A stretch of 64,000 bases of DNA, from contig BDGG01000003.1 in the NCBI GenBank assembly GCA_001949185.1, positions 701,197 through 765,196 on the forward strand, written 5' to 3'. The notes below the pieces were generated by a model. The model worked only from the letters and a program-made list of their open reading frames with translations, was not told the DNA's origin and did no database searches. Position 1 is the stretch's first letter; the number at the start of each line of letters is the position of its first letter. The position numbers and the translations under genes were made by a program. Origin of the DNA: Ramazzottius varieornatus. Taxonomy: Eukaryota > Tardigrada > Eutardigrada > Parachela > Ramazzottiidae. Shown piece after piece: positions 21,543-32,183 of this stretch.

Positions 21543-22429
21543 CATGCAAGAAACTAATCATCCCGATATTCTGTACACTTTTCTCAAACAGGCTTTCCCC
21601 CGGGAATATCTCGGAAGAAAGAACTACGTCACATCGGTGTACTCGAGGTTCACAACAAAAAAGTCGTCTTGCGCTGGCCAGTGGGAACAGTTACCACAAA
21701 ACAGTAAGGAGGAACCGGAACACCCACGGATTAGTTTCTCAGCCACGAACCAACCGCATTTCAAACTAGAACAGCTTTTGATATACCTCAGACAACTGTC
21801 TTCGCAGTCTTAGCCCATCAGACCATCTGGAACATCCAGTGCAGCAAGTACACGGATGAAGAAGGCAAGAACGAGAACCCAGTCTTGTTCAGGAAACTAC
21901 AAGAAATCCAGGACGAAATCATCCGAAGGCTGGAAAGCGGGTCGGCCAGAGCCTCCCGAGTACGCGAGTTTGCCTTAATTAAAGAAATCACCGACATCAG
22001 CGGGACCGTCAAGCCCTACGAAAAGGGGGAAAAGCGAAAGTAGGCCTGCATGCCTGCAAGAACCGGCCAAGATCAAAGCGCAACACGGTAAATCTTTTCC
22101 CTATATGCGCGTTAGTTGGTCAATCTGTTTTGACCTGTTTGAATATTTACCCAGGATCCCAGGTTCTTACGTGCCGTCGAATCCCGAAGCGGTCGTTGTG
22201 GGCAATGACGCCAAGTCGGGCTTCCCACTGCAAGAGTGCGGCCAAGGCTCCCTACTAGGCCAGGTTCTGGGTCAAGAAGTGCCCCTTGGACCAACTGGAG
22301 GAGATCGGCGAACGACCGGGCAAGTGAGACTTCCGCGACGCACCCGAATACTGGCAAGCGGCCATCTTCAAGGTCGGCGACGACGTTCGCAGATCCATGC
22401 AGATCTTCAAAAACGTCTTTCATGGTAAA
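21543..22429 (+). pseudogene. PI 4-kinase type III alpha fragment, copy 2
   Basis: Nearly identical to copy 1 (10486-11215) through the KPYEKGEKRK block, then it extends further: SYVPSNPEAVVV, AKAPY, ARFWVKKCPLDQLEE and WQAAIFKVGDDVRRSMQIFK, the start of the PI4KA catalytic domain. Defects: TAG after KGEKRK (22041-22043), a one-base insertion in CTGCAAGAG (about 22230), a TAG at 22256-22258 and a TGA at 22325-22327. It ends at a GT donor near 22430. The catalytic loop is absent. The extra length shows that copy 1 is the more truncated one. Confidence 0.85.
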
Positions 22430-22619
22430 AGATACCCTAATGCTAACTTCTATTCAATAATATCGGAAATATCTGTAAAAAATTCATGCTGTGCGGCGAG
22501 GACTTCGTGCCGAGACTTTCGAGGGTTGGTTCGGCGGCGTACTATACAAAGCGGTACCCCGATCACAATTGAAACTCGGCTCCTTCTCATCATGGCGCTG
22601 ACGGGTACGTTTTGCGGTA

Positions 22620-25600
22620 TCACATTCCTTCTCGCGGCGGATGTCTGCGCGCTGATGCTTTGGCGGCAAAGAACTGTAAAACGCAGATGAGGAGATTGAT
22701 GATGGGTAATGATTTCCACTCAGGGGTTATACTCTTACCTGTCGTATTTTCACAAACGCATCGGGAAATTTCGGTGCAACATGCAGTCGTTCGCCGATCC
22801 AACTGGGCAGTCGTCGGTTGATCAGCGTCTGAGCGTATCGAACATCTACGAGGAGAATGACAGCGTAGTCATCCTTGTGCCTTATGGCCCGACCTAAAAT
22901 GTGAAAGTGAAGATTCAGGCATCTGAAGAAATAAAGTTAATGAAGAACACAAAATGGTACCGATGGATTGATTGACGGCTTTCATGCACAAGTTATCGTA
23001 GTGGACTTTGCCCGGCTGACGTCCATCAGGCGATTTCGGCAGATTAACGTTGAGGAAGTTCATCTTTTCCTGTAGCTCCACACTGTGCATGTTGGGGAAG
23101 GGCAGGCCGATCATAACGACGCAGCGACCCAGGTCGTCGCTGAAGTTGATGCCTTCGCTAAGCTTTCCGCCCACGACGGAGAAGATGATCGCACCGGTCT
23201 TGCCATCGGTCTTTAAGGTTTTGATAGCTTGAGAGTAAGCCTTCAGCACTGCGTCTGCGTCGGATGACTTCTTTGGCTCGCGGAAAATCTGCAAGAAAAT
23301 TATGGCAGCATATTCTCAACGTTTTCTGCACCGGTCGGGAATAAATGACGGATAATCGGCAATTCCGAATTTCTACTCAACTTGAGTTTCGACTTTTTCC
23401 TGGATACCCTCTAGCTTACCATTTTCTTTTTTTCGATGGATTTTGCAATGTCAGACGTCTTTGAGAACGCTGCGAAAATCTGCTCCTCAAAATCGTAAGA
23501 TGGGAAGAAGCAAACGATACCACCAGGTGTGATGTTGGTCAAGTTTACCAGTAAACGGCCGAATTGCATCACCTACAAAGGGGGCAAAAAGCCAAGTTAC
23601 TCATGCGACAGTCCTCCGAGAACTGCTCGCTAACATCACGTGTAAAGTGAAGAAAGGTACAAACGTACCATGTCACTGTTTCCGCGCTTCTCGAAGTTAA
23701 ACTCAAAGGTGGAGCCACTTGGTCCTTTCCCAAGTGCAATGGGTAGGATGTTATCCGGAGAGATGACATGCCCACAGGAAAACTTGTGGAGACGAGTCAG
23801 AGAAATATCCGACATTTTCAACAGCTGATCTTCGAAGTCAGACACCTGAAAAACAAAACATAAAATCAGCCGAGTGCCGCGAAAAAAACTATCTCCGGTT
23901 CACGGAGAGTCTTACAGGTTGCATCGTTCCACCAGCCAGAATGACACATCGTGCCGACTGCAAAATATCTTTGATATACACTGCCGGATTCAGCAACAGG
24001 AATCTCAACTTCCCATTCACGCTTTTGTCCACAAACACTCGACCATCTTTATTCGCGTTGGTCAGCGTCTCCAAAAACCCTTCAATCACCATCAACGGAG
24101 AACCCATGCTGGCCGACTCGTCCACTGACGCTTCCATCCCTTCCGGATACCGCTCAGAAAATGACATCAGCTTCCTCGCAATCAAACTCTTCTTACAGTA
24201 TGCCAGGATTTTAAACAGGTTGATCGTGTCGAGCTTGGCTTCGATCAAGAATCTATCGATGGTTCTAACTTCCGTTTTATTCTTATAGTGAGACATATTC
24301 TGATCGGCCGGACCATTCTCAATGTCTGTATTGTTTAGGTTGTGTGTCTTATTCTGGTTATTTTTCGCTTCGTTGCTCCAGACGTTTTTGAGTCTTGTGA
24401 GGACAACGAGAAGTTGTTTGATGTACAGCAGGTTCTTTGGGGTAAGTCTGGTCCTGTATCGGTCGTGGTACTGCTGGAGCTGAGACAGAGCTTTGGACGT
24501 CTGTCTGAATGTGATTTCCGTGCTGTACATGTTGACGACGGCCTCCAGGAGGTTGTGGGCTTCATCGATGATAACCACTTGGTTGTCCAGAACGATGCCG
24601 GAAGCCTCGCGGGTTGGTCGATGGAGGATGAGGTTATAGGGGACAGCCACCACTTCGGCACCGGGGACGGCGTAGCGGCTAGCGTAGTACGGACAACCGA
24701 TGTGGTTGATACCGGCTTTGGCGGACTCTTCAATGTCCAGTACTTCATCCTAGAAGAGAAAGATATGTCGGAAATTCTTTGAGACCTAACAGGAGTTTCA
24801 AGAACGGAGTAAGTCGACTTTCGTTCACCTGAGTACTCGCTCATGATGATGAAGACAGAATTTAGTTGTATGCAGGTACATGACAGGCGAGACTCGCATT
24901 CTCTCATCCACCTGCATACACTGGGCGGACAGAGCCTAATCACACGAAAGTATGCGGGTGAATGAAGAGCGACGGTTTTCTGTCTTGTGATCTACAGTAG
25001 AGAAACTCCGAATGTTTGCCTACCAGAATTTGCGTACTGAGGTTCTCAATGTGCGCCATCTCGTAGTACGGGCAGCTGGACACCGCGTTAGGGTCCTTTT
25101 TGACGCGTTTCTTGGTGGCTGATTCCGCATCGACCACTTTCTTCTTTGACGTGCCTTTCTGTAGCTCGATGCAACGGTCGTTCATTGCACGAACGGACCT
25201 CAGCTGTCTAACCGGCTCGAAGACGCACAGGTTCTGTCGGGAAGCCAAAGCAGATACTCGAGTACTCGAACCGAATGGACTCTTCTTCAGCTCGTGGATG
25301 AACTGCGTCACTTGCGAATGGGTCCTCGTACAGTAGTAGATCTGGAAAAGAAAATCGTCAGAATGGTTTCTTATAAAGCTGTTGTCGGTATGAATTAACC
25401 TTCATGACGTGATCGGTTGGTTCGGCGTCTTCGTCTTTTCTATTGAATGGGACTTCTTCTTCGTACTCGTCCAGTAGCAAGTCAGCATCAGGCAGGTCCG
25501 CACCAAAGCCTTGCTGAGCTTCTTTGAGTATGCCGTTGATTTCGGCAACAGAGTTCTCGACTTCATCCTTGTCTTTGCCTTTCCGTTTGACGGCTAGTTT

Positions 25601-27322
25601 CTCGCGGCGCTTCTTCCACTGGAGCTCTCGGACCAAGCCTTCTTCAATCTTTTTCCGCTGCAATCGAAGCACTTCCTTGGCTTTCGTGGTTTCGTACTCG
25701 GCAGCGAGCCAGTCAGTGGAGATCAAACTGGTTGTCTTTGTCAACTTCCGTCTGCAATAAAACCAAAACAAATTTTTGCTGGGAGGAACCTTAAGCTAGT
25801 ATTATACTACATTTCCCTGCACTCGATTCCTGGGAATCGTGAGAACCTATCAGTGTTATTTTATTCATCATAATAGGAAATCGATTTCAATAATTAAAAT
25901 CGTTTTAATTTTGCGAGTTGGTGTTCGCTTGATTGATTGATCCATAATAGGAAATCGAATTTTAATTTTAATAATTGAAATTCGTCAGCGGTGATTGATT
26001 TCACTTGCAGTCAGCTGATCACATAGACTTAACATCAGCACGTGACTTTTAATAATTTTAATTGCATAGTAAAATAACACTGGAACCTATCTCATCCCGA
26101 GTAACGTTTCCCGCTTCCCCACTTCCCGGATCATGAAGTTGCGGGAAATCTGATACTTGGCCCTCGTGATCCATGCTCCGAGAATGAGTCTAGTATAATA
26201 GATCGCGATCCGAACTATAAGTTGGCCGCTGATCATCATTGGCCAAAACTTGCGTGATCTATTTCGGAGTGAGTTATAAACTATTGTTGGCTTCTTTTCC
26301 TAGCAAATTAAGGCATATATCTAGCTGTAGGATGATACATCCAGTGGCGGTTTCGGACTTTTGGTTTTTGCGAAATTTCGAATTTTTTACAGGGCGTCAC
26401 TGGCCGCTGATCAACATTGACCAAAACTTGCGGAAGCGTATTCGCGTACCTTGAGTTCTTCCCTGCTCATTTCGTACAATCAAACCCAGCACGATCCATG
26501 AACCGCTCCATGGCGAGGCGATCATGACCCCAAACGATGCGGACCATGGTTTTCTAATATCATGATCCATGTCTCCGCACTCGTTTCCCACCACCTGATC
26601 CATTTCCCGTGATCCGGGAAGTGGGTTTTTATACTAGGAACCGTGATCTAAGTTCCGGATCACGATCAAGTATAATAGGTCAGATCACAAAATCGAGTTC
26701 TGAATGTGTGATCTGGGAAAAGTAGTAAAACACTAGCTTTAGGCTTTCTTGTTCGATATTCCGGCTTACTCTTCGTCCTGAATTTTCCTAAGGCGACGTT
26801 CCATGTCTTGCTTGTACTCCTTCAGCCATGTCAGCGCTCCGCAGATGATGCTCAGAGATTTTCCCTACAAGAGTACACGTGTAGCCAAAACCAGAAGATA
26901 AAACACAGCCACGCGCAGACCAACTATGACTATCGGGCTATGCGCCACTAGCGTGGAACATTGGCTACAGTGAAAGCACGAGCGCCAAAATCATATTCCA
27001 CCGTGGACCTGACCATGCGCTCTCGGGAAAGTGGGTTATGGTTGGCCCTCCCCTGGCATCCGAACAAAGACAGGTAAATGTGTATTTCAGTACTGTATTG
27101 AGACGATCAATTTAATTCTGATCTCACCGTGCCTGTTGGACTTTCGAAGATCCCAATCTTCCTGTTGTTGATGGCGTCGAATAAATTTCTCATAAAACTA
27201 TCCTGGATGTCGTAGGGCTGGAACGGGAATGGAAAGGATGCAGGAGGAGCAATCGCCTCGCCATAATCTGGGATGATGTCAGCTCCATTCGTTCCGATGA
27301 CTCTGTCGACAGGTTGGTCCAT
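22620..27322 (-). CDS. DDX11: DDX11/CHL1-like iron-sulfur DEAH helicase
   Basis: Ten exons (minus): 27128-27322, 26770-26864, 25400-25751, 25024-25341, 23916-24749, 23669-23845, 23420-23572, 22961-23288, 22739-22893, 22620-22673. They sum to 2661 nt, giving 886 aa (human DDX11 about 900-970). All phases join. Walker A SPTGTGKS at about residues 61-68, spanning the first intron; an acidic/Lys-rich insert; Fe-S region with Cys in RCIELQ, SSCPYY and GCPYY; DEAH in VVIIDEAHN near 382; C-terminal motifs [17 protein letters not shown] and [13 protein letters not shown]. The family is a 5'-3' superfamily 2 helicase acting in sister-chromatid cohesion and in resolving forks and quadruplexes. The second intron (25752-26769) is long and holds two repeats. 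Start chosen at the only Met before Walker A in this exon. Confidence 0.96.
25851..26082. mobile_element. hAT-type miniature element in DDX11 intron
   Basis: The ends CAGTGTTATTTTA and TAAAATAACACTG are exact inverse copies (13 bp), flanked on both sides by the same 8 bp, GAACCTAT (25843-25850 and 26083-26090). The 8-bp duplication and CAGTG ends are typical of hAT elements. Interior AT-rich, non-coding. Confidence 0.92.
26100..26690. repeat. Second repeat in the same DDX11 intron
   Basis: A 31-bp segment (TGGCCGCTGATCAWCATTG then RCCAAAACTTGCG) occurs in direct orientation at about 26223-26253 and 26401-26431. CCCACTTCCCGGATCA near 26118 is inverted near 26607-26627, so the block may be a decayed inverted-repeat element. 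GATC is unusually frequent. Confidence 0.5.
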
Positions 27323-27487
27323 TCTTCCGACGCAAGACTAACTTCTTCTCTTCTCCACCTAGCCCCTAAAATTATCATGAGGTTAGCCTCTTAAAAAACA
27401 TGAGGTGGGATATCTTATGATTTGGGACATGTGAAGGAAAAGCAGAAGAATGGTGGGCAAGAACAATAGTATTTTGTGAAATGTGAT

Positions 27488-28270
27488 CCTGATCAGCGAT
27501 GGCCGGATGATTTACCCAGCCTAATATCAAAAATTACCCGTTTGTCACGTACGGCTTGCTGTTGACCGGTCGAAAGAGGAAATTTGTCGTCGGTGCGCAC
27601 AGTCTTCGTCCCAAACAGGGAATCCGGTCTTCGAACCCAACTTTAGCGGTTTTTACATGTTCCAGTTCTCAGGTCGGCGCAGTGGTTTCCGCAGGCGCAA
27701 CATTATCACAGAACGTCAGCTCCTCGAAACATTGCGAAACATCACGTTGACTATGTTATCGAACTGACGAGTGACCACGATATGCCAGAGCGGAAAGCCA
27801 ATCAAGTGTCTCGTTGGCGTTTGGTCATCTCTTCCGTCTGGCAGTATTGTGGTCGAACCGAGTAGATTATTAACGCATTATTTCGTGACGTCTAGAGCAA
27901 CTGACGTCAACCGTAGTTAGGCATGCGGAGACCACTGAACGAGAGATAGCATAGTACCACGTACTTCACCTGATTATTCGCATAGACAAAAATACTGGCA
28001 GCCGGCCGAAAGCGGCAGCGGCCAGCTAAAGCTGGCCAATCAACTGAATCGATTAATGCGCTGTCGCTTTCAGCTACTGCTAATATTTTGTCTATGCCAA
28101 TAATTAGATAAAGTACGTGTGTGGAAAACGGTAACGCTGTGGTAACAAACATATCTGTATGCTTGATTGGGCTGATTGCCGGTCATGAGGCATGCTGTAT
28201 TCGATGTTGGGAAGCCATTCTGTGTTTTCGGTAATTCACTGGGTAAATCATCCGGCCATCGCTGATCATG
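27488..28270. mobile_element. Element with 30-bp terminal inverted repeats, carrying a nested insert
   Basis: CTGATCAGCGATGGCCGGAT plus GATTTACCCAG near 27491-27521 is the exact inverse of about 28239-28269. The 780-bp unit between DDX11 and AGFG has no transposase and contains the smaller element at 27973-28105. Confidence 0.8.
27973..28105. mobile_element. Miniature element, ATAGACAAAAT family, copy 1
   Basis: The left end ATTATTCGCATAGACAAAAA is the near inverse of the right end ATTTTGTCTATGCCAATAAT. Inner parts also pair (GCGGCAGCG with CGCTGTCGC). The same ends occur at 42237-42580. Confidence 0.8.
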
Positions 28271-28766
28271 ATAGTTTTCCTTTCAGGCCATTTGAGAGGC
28301 TTGTGGTCATCGTGTGTGCTCAATCAAATGCAAAGCTGTCTGTAACAAGCGGAAATGACGGTCACGTGCGTATGACGTATTCATAAACTTGTTTGTTGTT
28401 CGGTTAGTTTTTAACGTCACAACCATCGTTTGGAAGGAGTCGTCTCATATGGCTTGGGCATATCTGCTTCTGTTTGGCGTGACGTAAATGATTGATTTTA
28501 TCGTTGTTTCCATCAAAGAAACTCATTCGCATATTGTTTCTCCAGACAGTTTACGCGAGTTTTGTGATAGTAATCGGCAAGACTTTCCTCTACAGGCTAC
28601 GGGACTACTGTGGACGGACGAGAATAGAAGGAGTCACAGACACGGGAGCAGCCATAATCTTGACACGTTTTCCAGATCGATTTGTCTCCGTCGACGGATA
28701 CCTGAGCAACGCGTCGACCATCATCTCAACTTACCTCTACGCCTTCCACCCTTTGTAACCGACAAC

Positions 28767-30745
28767 ATGGCTACAAAAAGCCAGACGAAAGCCGAGCAGA
28801 ACTCCAAAATTATCCGCCAAATTGGTCAGCTACCGCACAACAAGAACTGCTTCGATTGCGGACAGAAGGGACCAACATATGTCAACCTCACCATCGGAGG
28901 TTATGTCTGTACGGCGTGTTCTGGCATTCTGTAAGACCTCTCGATCCTTCCTAATTTTCTAGAGATTTCTGGGAAAAAAATAGCGATCTGTATGTTCGAT
29001 AGTCGATACTCCTGTTAAAACTGATTTAATTTCGGAATTTCTGATCAATTTTGAAATAAATTGGCCAAATCAATTCCCTTGTGCTTGATTGGGCTTTTGC
29101 TAACAGGGCCGTGCTGAACCAATCATATGTCGTTATGTTTTGGTACGGGGCGCTGATTAGCTGTTGATTGCGAATTTTAACACGGAAGTTCTATCACTGC
29201 GGCGGAAGAGACGGTAACTTGTGTTCGTGTGCGAAGGTTCTAACAGGTTTGATGGTTACAGACGAGGCCTGAATCCACCACATCGTGTCAAGTCAATCAG
29301 CATGGGTACGTTTCAAGACGACGAAGTCAAGTTCATGCAGCTGCGGGGCAATGCGGTAAGTGTCCATCAAAATCACGTTGCTTCGGTCACTCACGCTGAC
29401 GGACAGCGTCTACTCAGACCATTCCTTTTGTAGTTCTGCAAGAAAGCGTGGCTATGGAATTTCGATCCACAGACTGGACCAAGGCCACCTGAAATACGTG
29501 ACGACCAGAAAATGAAGGACTTTCTAGCGGTGAAGTACGAGAAGAAGAAATGGTACCATCCAGCGCACGACACACAGATGGCGGACCAACTCAAGCAGCA
29601 AGATGACTCTTCGAGCTACGGGAGCCTTCGAGGAACAGACTCGGAAAGCTCTCTGTCAAGAAGAACCTCCACAAACTCACAAAGAAGTCAGAAAACTCCC
29701 GATTCAGCCAATGCCTTCAACACCGAGTCGCCAGTACAACGGCACGCACCAATCAGCCTGGTAAGAACTAAAATGTTGGTCAGCTGGTATTTTGCGCGAA
29801 ATTGTTTGATGCTCCGCCTGTGGGCGTGCTTTAGCCTCCCTCGACCAATGAAAACGGCGCTTTCAGGCAGGCCGTATTTTGGTTGGTCTGTCGGTTTTCG
29901 GTTGATTAATTGATCTGGTGTTTTCGTTGCAGCCGAGGTCCCACACCGCCTCTTCGATCAGCTCGACTTCCGGAATGCCTTCAACAGAAAAGTCCGCTTC
30001 CGACGACCTCTTCAGCGTCTTCGGAGCGTTGCAAGTTACTTCTACAGCTTCCCCGACACCTGCAGTACTTGTGTCGCCCGGTGGACCCAACCTCGGCGTC
30101 TTCTCTTCCTCGGCTTCAGGCTCGCAAGAATGGGCCAACTTCGCCAAATCCCAGACAGTCCCGGCCTTCACCCAGTCCTCCCAGCCTCAACGTTCGCTCC
30201 CACAACCGATTCCTGTCAAACCTCTCCAACCAATGAACAAAAACACAAATCAGCATCAAAATGGCGCACAATCATCCGCCAGTAAACCAATCAACGTAAA
30301 TCAAAGCTCGAGCTCTGATAAATACGCCGCCTTGGCCGAGCTTGATGAAATGGTCAAAGGCACACCACCGATTCACAATAACCTCGATACTGCTTTCCAC
30401 ACTTCCCACCCCACACGTACGAACCACAACGTCCACAGTGCCTCATGGAATAACAGTGCCTTCGGCAGTTTCGGCCAGACGGCTTTTACCGCACCAGTTT
30501 GGCCGGCTGCAACGACGTCACATGGGCCCGCCCACAATGGTCATTTCACCTGGACAGAACAACCAGCAGTTAATCAAGCGAAACCTGTCAATTATGATGT
30601 GTGGGGGAGTGCGCCGCCTCTCGCGAACCCTTTTTTGATGGGCACTCCCAACTCTTCCATGACGAATCCGCAAAGTCTTTTCAACTCTTCGACACCTCAC
30701 CAGCATCCCGGTGGAACTTCACATCCCACGAACCCTTTTCTTTGA
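28767..30745 (+). CDS. AGFG1: AGFG-type ArfGAP with NPF motifs
   Basis: Exons 28767-28930, 29262-29355, 29434-29760 and 29933-30745 (1398 nt, 465 aa). The N-terminal ArfGAP zinc finger is intact (CFDC-X16-CTAC, residues 28-51), followed by GLNPPHRVKSISM, typical of AGFG/Drongo rather than catalytic ArfGAPs. FLAVKYEKKKWY follows near residue 119. The rest is low-complexity and Ser/Gln/Asn-rich, with FG dipeptides (SAFGSFGQ, SVFGA) and NPF motifs near the C-terminus (LANPFLMG, TNPFL). The family works in clathrin-linked trafficking through NPF-EH domain binding. The start is the first Met of the finger exon; a 5'UTR acceptor (CTCTACAG, about 28587-28594) lies upstream. Confidence 0.95.
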
Positions 30746-32183
30746 GTTTAAGGCCTACGTGTTTCTTTTTTACTTTGGTGGTTTATTTCGAGTTTGAATG
30801 GGTAACATTGTTGTTTACTTCTGTTTGCTCGGTGACTGTCAACAAGACACGAATTTTTTACAAGTACCGAGCTATGCGAATGGGCATTTCGCGTTGGGTT
30901 TTTCAAGCAAGAAAAAACGGCCAGCCTGGTGGTTGAGATCAGCGAGAAAGTAGAATCGATGGTCATGCAGTACTGCTAGCGCGTCGGCATGCCGGGATGA
31001 CAGTACTTGTACCCATCCACATGAACGTACGTACATAATGCATGCGCAAACCGGCAGTCGGCAAGGAAGAGAACCACACAGCAGACTTTTCAGGTTAACG
31101 GGAAACTCTGACCCTACTGTTGGTCGAGTATTTTGCCCTTTTGTTTGTGTTATACGCGTTCTCTGTGGCTTGTTGCTGCAATACCATGCAGTGCGAATAC
31201 ACCCTGGGTGCGCCAACTTTCTACCATCTATCATTTCGACACGGAAAAATTCAGTGTGCTATTTAATCACGCACACATCCGTACTTTCCATACAACTTTT
31301 CAAGTTGTTTTGATTGAACCAAAATACATCTCGGTGCACCAATATTCGGTTCGATAAACTTGATTCGTATGGCTTCCGGTGGGGAAGACAGATGGCACCG
31401 AGTGACATGCACTCTGCTGCATTCCAGATTTGAGTTTTGAAGCCTAGTTTGGTTTAGACGATATCGCGAGCTAACAACTACTCAAGTTGCCTGCATAAAT
31501 CGAGAAAGAATATAACGGCAGCGTACTAACTCATCTCGGCAACGGAATTAAAAGCCGTCAAAATTTCTCCCTTTTGCCGGGAAATCTTCTCTGGTGAAAA
31601 GATTTCTAGATCTTTTTTGGAACTGCAGATCCATGTTCTCCACCCACTTTCCTGTAGTTCAGTTCCGGTTTTGATTGTTACGAGCAACAGAACTCTGGGA
31701 AAATCAACGGAGAACTGAAAAAATAATTTTTAAAAACGGCCCAAAAATTTGCGAAAGCTTGTTTAATTTTCACTTCGTGCATCCCCAAGATAAATTTTGA
31801 TTCCAAGTTTTTGTAAAAAGATTTCTGACCAGTAATTTTTTAGGAGGTAGAAAACTCTGGGTGTTCAATCTAGGAAAGTTGATTTCAGAGCTAACCAACA
31901 ATCGCGTGGAGAAAGGCTGGATATAAGGGGGTGGTCGCAAGTTGGCGCACTCAGGGTGTATTTAGTCTTCTCACTTTGCGGAAAGTCGTTTATAATAGTG
32001 TATCAACTGAACCTTCCTTTAATTATTTCTAATTGCTGCCTACTCGAGCTTTTTCACGTTTCTTTTATCGACGAGAAAATGACCAGGCGCACTTCGGTGG
32101 TTGACCAACCGAAATACAACTACTGTGACTGCATGTACACATGATTTTTAGTTCGGTCAACTTCGGTGCGGATACTTGATAGG
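30746..32183. other. AGFG 3' flank, no gene seen
   Basis: The 3'UTR of AGFG is followed by about 1.3 kb between two converging genes. A motif CTTCCGGTGGGGAAGAC (near 31374) recurs near 48455, which hints at a dispersed repeat. Open frames here are short and unsupported. Confidence 0.5.

Noticed and set aside
24335-24943. Long minus-strand frame (202 codons) and its plus-strand counterpart at 24342-24782
   Set aside because: Both overlap the DDX11 DEAH exon in other frames; the helicase frame carries all the conserved motifs.
27600-27660. TTCGAACCC sequence reminiscent of a tRNA T-arm
   Set aside because: No acceptor, D or anticodon stems could be paired around it.
29910-30236. Pro/Ser-rich frames over the AGFG last exon in other frames
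   Set aside because: The AGFG frame is longer and continuous, with FG and NPF motifs.
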